In this document: piece after piece, positions 7,435-10,105 of the stretch
Position numbering within the stretch: position 1 is the first letter of the stretch
Layout: each line of letters begins with the position of its first letter
The notes under the pieces: model-generated
The model's input: only the letters and a program-made list of their open reading frames with translations
Told to the model about the DNA's origin: nothing
Database searches by the model: none
Assembly (NCBI GenBank): GCA_023230265.1
Contig: JALNXR010000055.1
Coordinates: 1-10,105, forward strand
Direction: 5' to 3'
Source: Bacteroidales bacterium
GTDB taxonomy: Bacteria > Bacteroidota > Bacteroidia > Bacteroidales > UBA932
Length of the DNA stretch: 10,105 nt
Made by a program: the position numbers and the translations under genes

Positions 7435-8207
7435 AACTTCCAGATTGATTCCAGTCTTTGTAACTCATCGTAGTCCGTAGTGTCTATCTTGTGCGGCACT
7501 ATACTTACATAACCCATCTCCATAACATTGTGATCAGATTGCAAATTGTCAGGTTCCAGGTTAAAAAACTCACCGGTCATCCAGTAGTAGTTAAAACCAT
7601 AAGGATCGGTTCTCTCTTCAAACTCTTTGATCCATTTCCCTTTTCCCTGGTGTGAGAACCGGATTCCCTTAGCCTCCCCGGGTTTTAGTGCAGGGAAGTT
7701 TACGTTTAGAAAAACATCTGCTTTGACCGGATTTTTGAAGAAATTATCCAATATTATTTTACCGTATACTTCAACTATGGAGAAATCTGCTTCCGGATTG
7801 TGTGAACAGAGAGAGAAACCCAGAGAGGGTATCCCGTAAACTGTACCCTCTGCAGCTGCACCCAGAGTGCCGGAGTAGAGAGAGGCAACTGATGCATTGG
7901 AGCCATGGTTTATACCTGAGATAAGAAGGTCAGGCAAGGAACCTTTATAAAGCTGGTTCATTGCCATTTTGACGCAGTCAGCAGGAGTTCCGGTGCAGGC
8001 ATAGACCCTCAGACCTTTCTCGTTTTTGAGCTCAGTGAGCCGCAGGGGTTTTCCTATGGTAAGAGCAGCCGACATACCGGACTGGGCTTCTAAGGGTGCA
8101 ACTACGGTTACATCTCCGTATGATGTCATCATTGCAGTTAGTACAGAAATACCCTTTGATTTAATGCCGTCATCATTTGTTATCAGAATGCTCCTTCTTT
8201 TTTCCAT
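7431..8207 (-). CDS. surE: 5'/3'-nucleotidase SurE
   Basis: Metal-dependent phosphatase acting on nucleoside 5'- and 3'-monophosphates, cytosolic. With the chosen start it has 258 residues, standard for SurE. The N-terminal ILITNDDG carries the metal ligands D12 and D13; S43 in AQSGMS and N100 in SGINHGSN complete the metal site. YSGTLGAAAEG (111-121) is a conserved signature. The frame extends to an ATG at 8264, but the extra 19 residues (MLSLFLTFVKDRNINIFNL) lie before the conserved N-terminus. That start would also lie upstream of the best promoter box at 8240-8247, so I use the ATG at 8207 (MEKRRSILITNDDG). It is first in the minus-strand operon and overlaps lpxB by ATGA. Confidence 0.95.
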   Translation of the reverse strand: MEKRRSILITNDDGIKSKGISVLTAMMTSYGDVTVVAPLEAQSGMSAALTIGKPLRLTELKNEKGLRVYACTGTPADCVKMAMNQLYKGSLPDLLISGINHGSNASVASLYSGTLGAAAEGTVYGIPSLGFSLCSHNPEADFSIVEVYGKIILDNFFKNPVKADVFLNVNFPALKPGEAKGIRFSHQGKGKWIKEFEERTDPYGFNYYWMTGEFFNLEPDNLQSDHNVMEMGYVSIVPHKIDTTDYDELQRLESIWKL

Positions 8208-8239
8208 AAGATTAAAAATATTAATATTTCTATCTTTTA

Positions 8240-8247
8240 CAAAAGTA
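8240..8247 (-). promoter_or_regulatory. Candidate Bacteroidota -7 box for the surE operon
   Basis: TACTTTTG on the minus strand fits the Bacteroidota -7 consensus TAnnTTTG and ends 32 bp before the surE ATG at 8207. I do not see a -33 TTTG at the right spacing; the nearest TTTG is 14 bp upstream. A second match (TAACTTTG, minus strand, 8291-8298) lies farther up and is an alternative. Confidence 0.4.
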
Positions 8248-8281
8248 AGAAAAAGTGAAAGCAAAGTTGCATAAAAGTGTG

Positions 8282-8289
8282 TATATTTG
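8282..8289 (+). promoter_or_regulatory. Candidate Bacteroidota -7 box for gapA
   Basis: TATATTTG is a perfect match to TAnnTTTG, 34 bp upstream of the gapA ATG, predicting a leader of roughly 25-30 nt. A TTG at 8267-8269 is too close to be a standard -33 element. There is no Shine-Dalgarno before gapA, only an A-rich stretch, which is normal for highly expressed Bacteroidota genes. Confidence 0.5.
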
Positions 8290-8308
8290 CCAAAGTTAGT
8301 AACGATAA

Positions 8309-9328
<1,020 letters not shown>

Positions 9329-9349
9329 AGGGCTTTTATAATTTTTTCC

Positions 9350-9382
9350 GAGTCTTCCGTATTTTTCCGGAAGACTCTTTTT
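9350..9382 (+). terminator. Rho-independent terminator after gapA
   Basis: A perfect 10-bp stem, GAGTCTTCCG (9350-9359) paired with CGGAAGACTC (9368-9377), with an 8-nt loop and followed by TTTTT. It lies 21 bp after the gapA stop. The other strand has no U-tract after the stem, so it should act only for gapA. Confidence 0.92.
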
Positions 9383-9398
9383 ATTTAAAACAAATCAA

Positions 9399-9406
9399 TA
9401 CATTTG
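9399..9406 (+). promoter_or_regulatory. Candidate -7 box for the downstream membrane sensor gene
   Basis: TACATTTG matches TAnnTTTG, 17 bp before the ATG at 9424. This would give a very short leader. No TTTG is seen at the expected -33 position, where the gapA terminator U-tract lies. Confidence 0.4.
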
Positions 9407-9415
9407 TACACAAAT
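9402..9415. repeat. Short inverted repeat overlapping the -7 box
   Basis: ATTTGT-AC-ACAAAT, 6-bp perfect arms with a 2-bp centre, overlapping the candidate -7 box and its expected transcription start. It could be a repressor-type operator or a chance feature in AT-rich DNA. Confidence 0.25.
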
Positions 9416-9423
9416 TCTTTATT

Positions 9424-10105
9424 ATGGGTATCAGAAAGAAAGTGTCACTGGGCTTTGTTGTGATCGGTTCAATACTCTTTTTCTCAAGTCTGGTGCTGAT
9501 TTTTGAATTCAACAGAATGAGAAAATCTGTGACCACCCTTATGCAGGAGAATATCAACAGTGTGAATATCTCAAGAGAACTCACCGGAATGACAGATAAA
9601 TACAACCTGCTTTTAGCCGGGAGGATGTTTGATGACTCTCTTTCAAGAAAGATTCCTGTTGTCTATGATGCAAAGTTCGATAAATACATCTCCGGAATCA
9701 AGAGAAGTTTCTCCTCCGAATCGGCCAACCTTATTGCAGATTCTCTTCAGCAGGCATATGCTGAATATATTGCGGTTCTGAGCCATTCTGAGGAGATAAT
9801 GAAACTGGAGAAGCATCAACAGACTCAGTGGTATAGGGAGATACTGCTCCCTTCATACAACAAGTACAGAAAGTTTGCCGGTGCAATTGTAGAGATGACA
9901 TCGGACAACCTATCCGGAAGCACACAGGAGATGCAGGAGCGTTACTACAGGAGTATTATGCCCGGAGTTATTGCCGTGGGTGCTGGTATCCTTCTGATAA
10001 TTCTTTTTAACTATTTCCTGAACATATATTTTATAAATCCCTTGCTCTCAATATCAAAAGGGATAAAAAGTTACAGGGATTATAATAAGAGTTACAATGT
10101 AAGTT
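9424..10105 (+). CDS. Two-pass membrane signalling protein, N-terminal part (probable HAMP sensor; 3' end outside window)
   Basis: An open frame from the ATG at 9424 to the right edge, 227 codons with no stop. It begins MGIRKKVSLGF with a membrane helix near residues 7-27. A mostly helical extracytoplasmic region follows (about 28-178). It is rich in polar and charged residues with no cysteine, resembling four-helix-bundle sensor domains of the MCP type. A second membrane helix spans about 181-204, then INPLLSISKGIKSYRDY (204-220) looks like the start of a HAMP linker, including the conserved Pro (P206). This layout is that of sensor histidine kinases or chemoreceptor-like proteins; the output domain lies beyond the window, so the class cannot be decided. 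The ligand is unknown. It has its own candidate promoter after the gapA terminator and no Shine-Dalgarno. Confidence 0.75.
   Translation, partial: MGIRKKVSLGFVVIGSILFFSSLVLIFEFNRMRKSVTTLMQENINSVNISRELTGMTDKYNLLLAGRMFDDSLSRKIPVVYDAKFDKYISGIKRSFSSESANLIADSLQQAYAEYIAVLSHSEEIMKLEKHQQTQWYREILLPSYNKYRKFAGAIVEMTSDNLSGSTQEMQERYYRSIMPGVIAVGAGILLIILFNYFLNIYFINPLLSISKGIKSYRDYNKSYNVS

Noticed and set aside
8208..8264. Longer surE start at 8264
   Set aside because: It adds 19 residues before the conserved ILITNDDG start and would place the start upstream of the best promoter box.

Overview
The window looks like chromosomal DNA from a member of the Bacteroidota, probably Bacteroidales. Three things suggest this: the protein families (a two-module periplasmic TlpA/ResA-type protein, a long UbiD-family decarboxylase, a Bacteroidota-style LpxB), the general lack of strong Shine-Dalgarno sequences, and TAnnTTTG-type -7 promoter boxes in front of the transcription units. 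It holds mostly housekeeping genes. I see no RNA genes, CRISPR, transposons or phage genes.

Layout: (1) nt 1-1172, plus strand: the 3' part of lnt (apolipoprotein N-acyltransferase), cut by the left window edge. (2) nt 1135-8207, minus strand: a compact six-gene block in transcription order surE, lpxB-ogt fusion, dapF, coaD, tandem-thioredoxin protein, ubiD family. Junctions are a 4-bp overlap, an 11-bp overlap, then gaps of 10, 9 and 13 bp, so it is almost certainly one operon. Its last gene runs 38 bp into the 3' end of convergent lnt. (3) nt 8208-8323: a short divergent promoter region. (4) nt 8324-9328, plus strand: gapA, followed by a clear rho-independent terminator. (5) nt 9424 to the right edge, plus strand: the N-terminal part of a two-pass membrane signalling protein, probably a HAMP-containing sensor.

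The most unusual feature is the in-frame fusion of lipid-A-disaccharide synthase (LpxB, about 375 residues) to a complete, apparently catalytically intact O6-alkylguanine-DNA alkyltransferase (Ogt/MGMT). This joins an inner-membrane lipid A enzyme to a suicide DNA-repair protein in one 566-residue chain. The next most notable is a periplasmic protein that appears to be an internal duplication of a [helical region + thioredoxin fold] module, each copy keeping its own CxxC.

Functionally the operon is centred on the cell envelope and core biosynthesis: lipid A (lpxB), meso-diaminopimelate for peptidoglycan and lysine (dapF), coenzyme A (coaD), nucleotide housekeeping (surE), periplasmic thiol redox, and a prenylated-flavin-dependent decarboxylase whose substrate cannot be read from the sequence. 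Neighbouring lnt, for lipoprotein acylation, fits the same theme.
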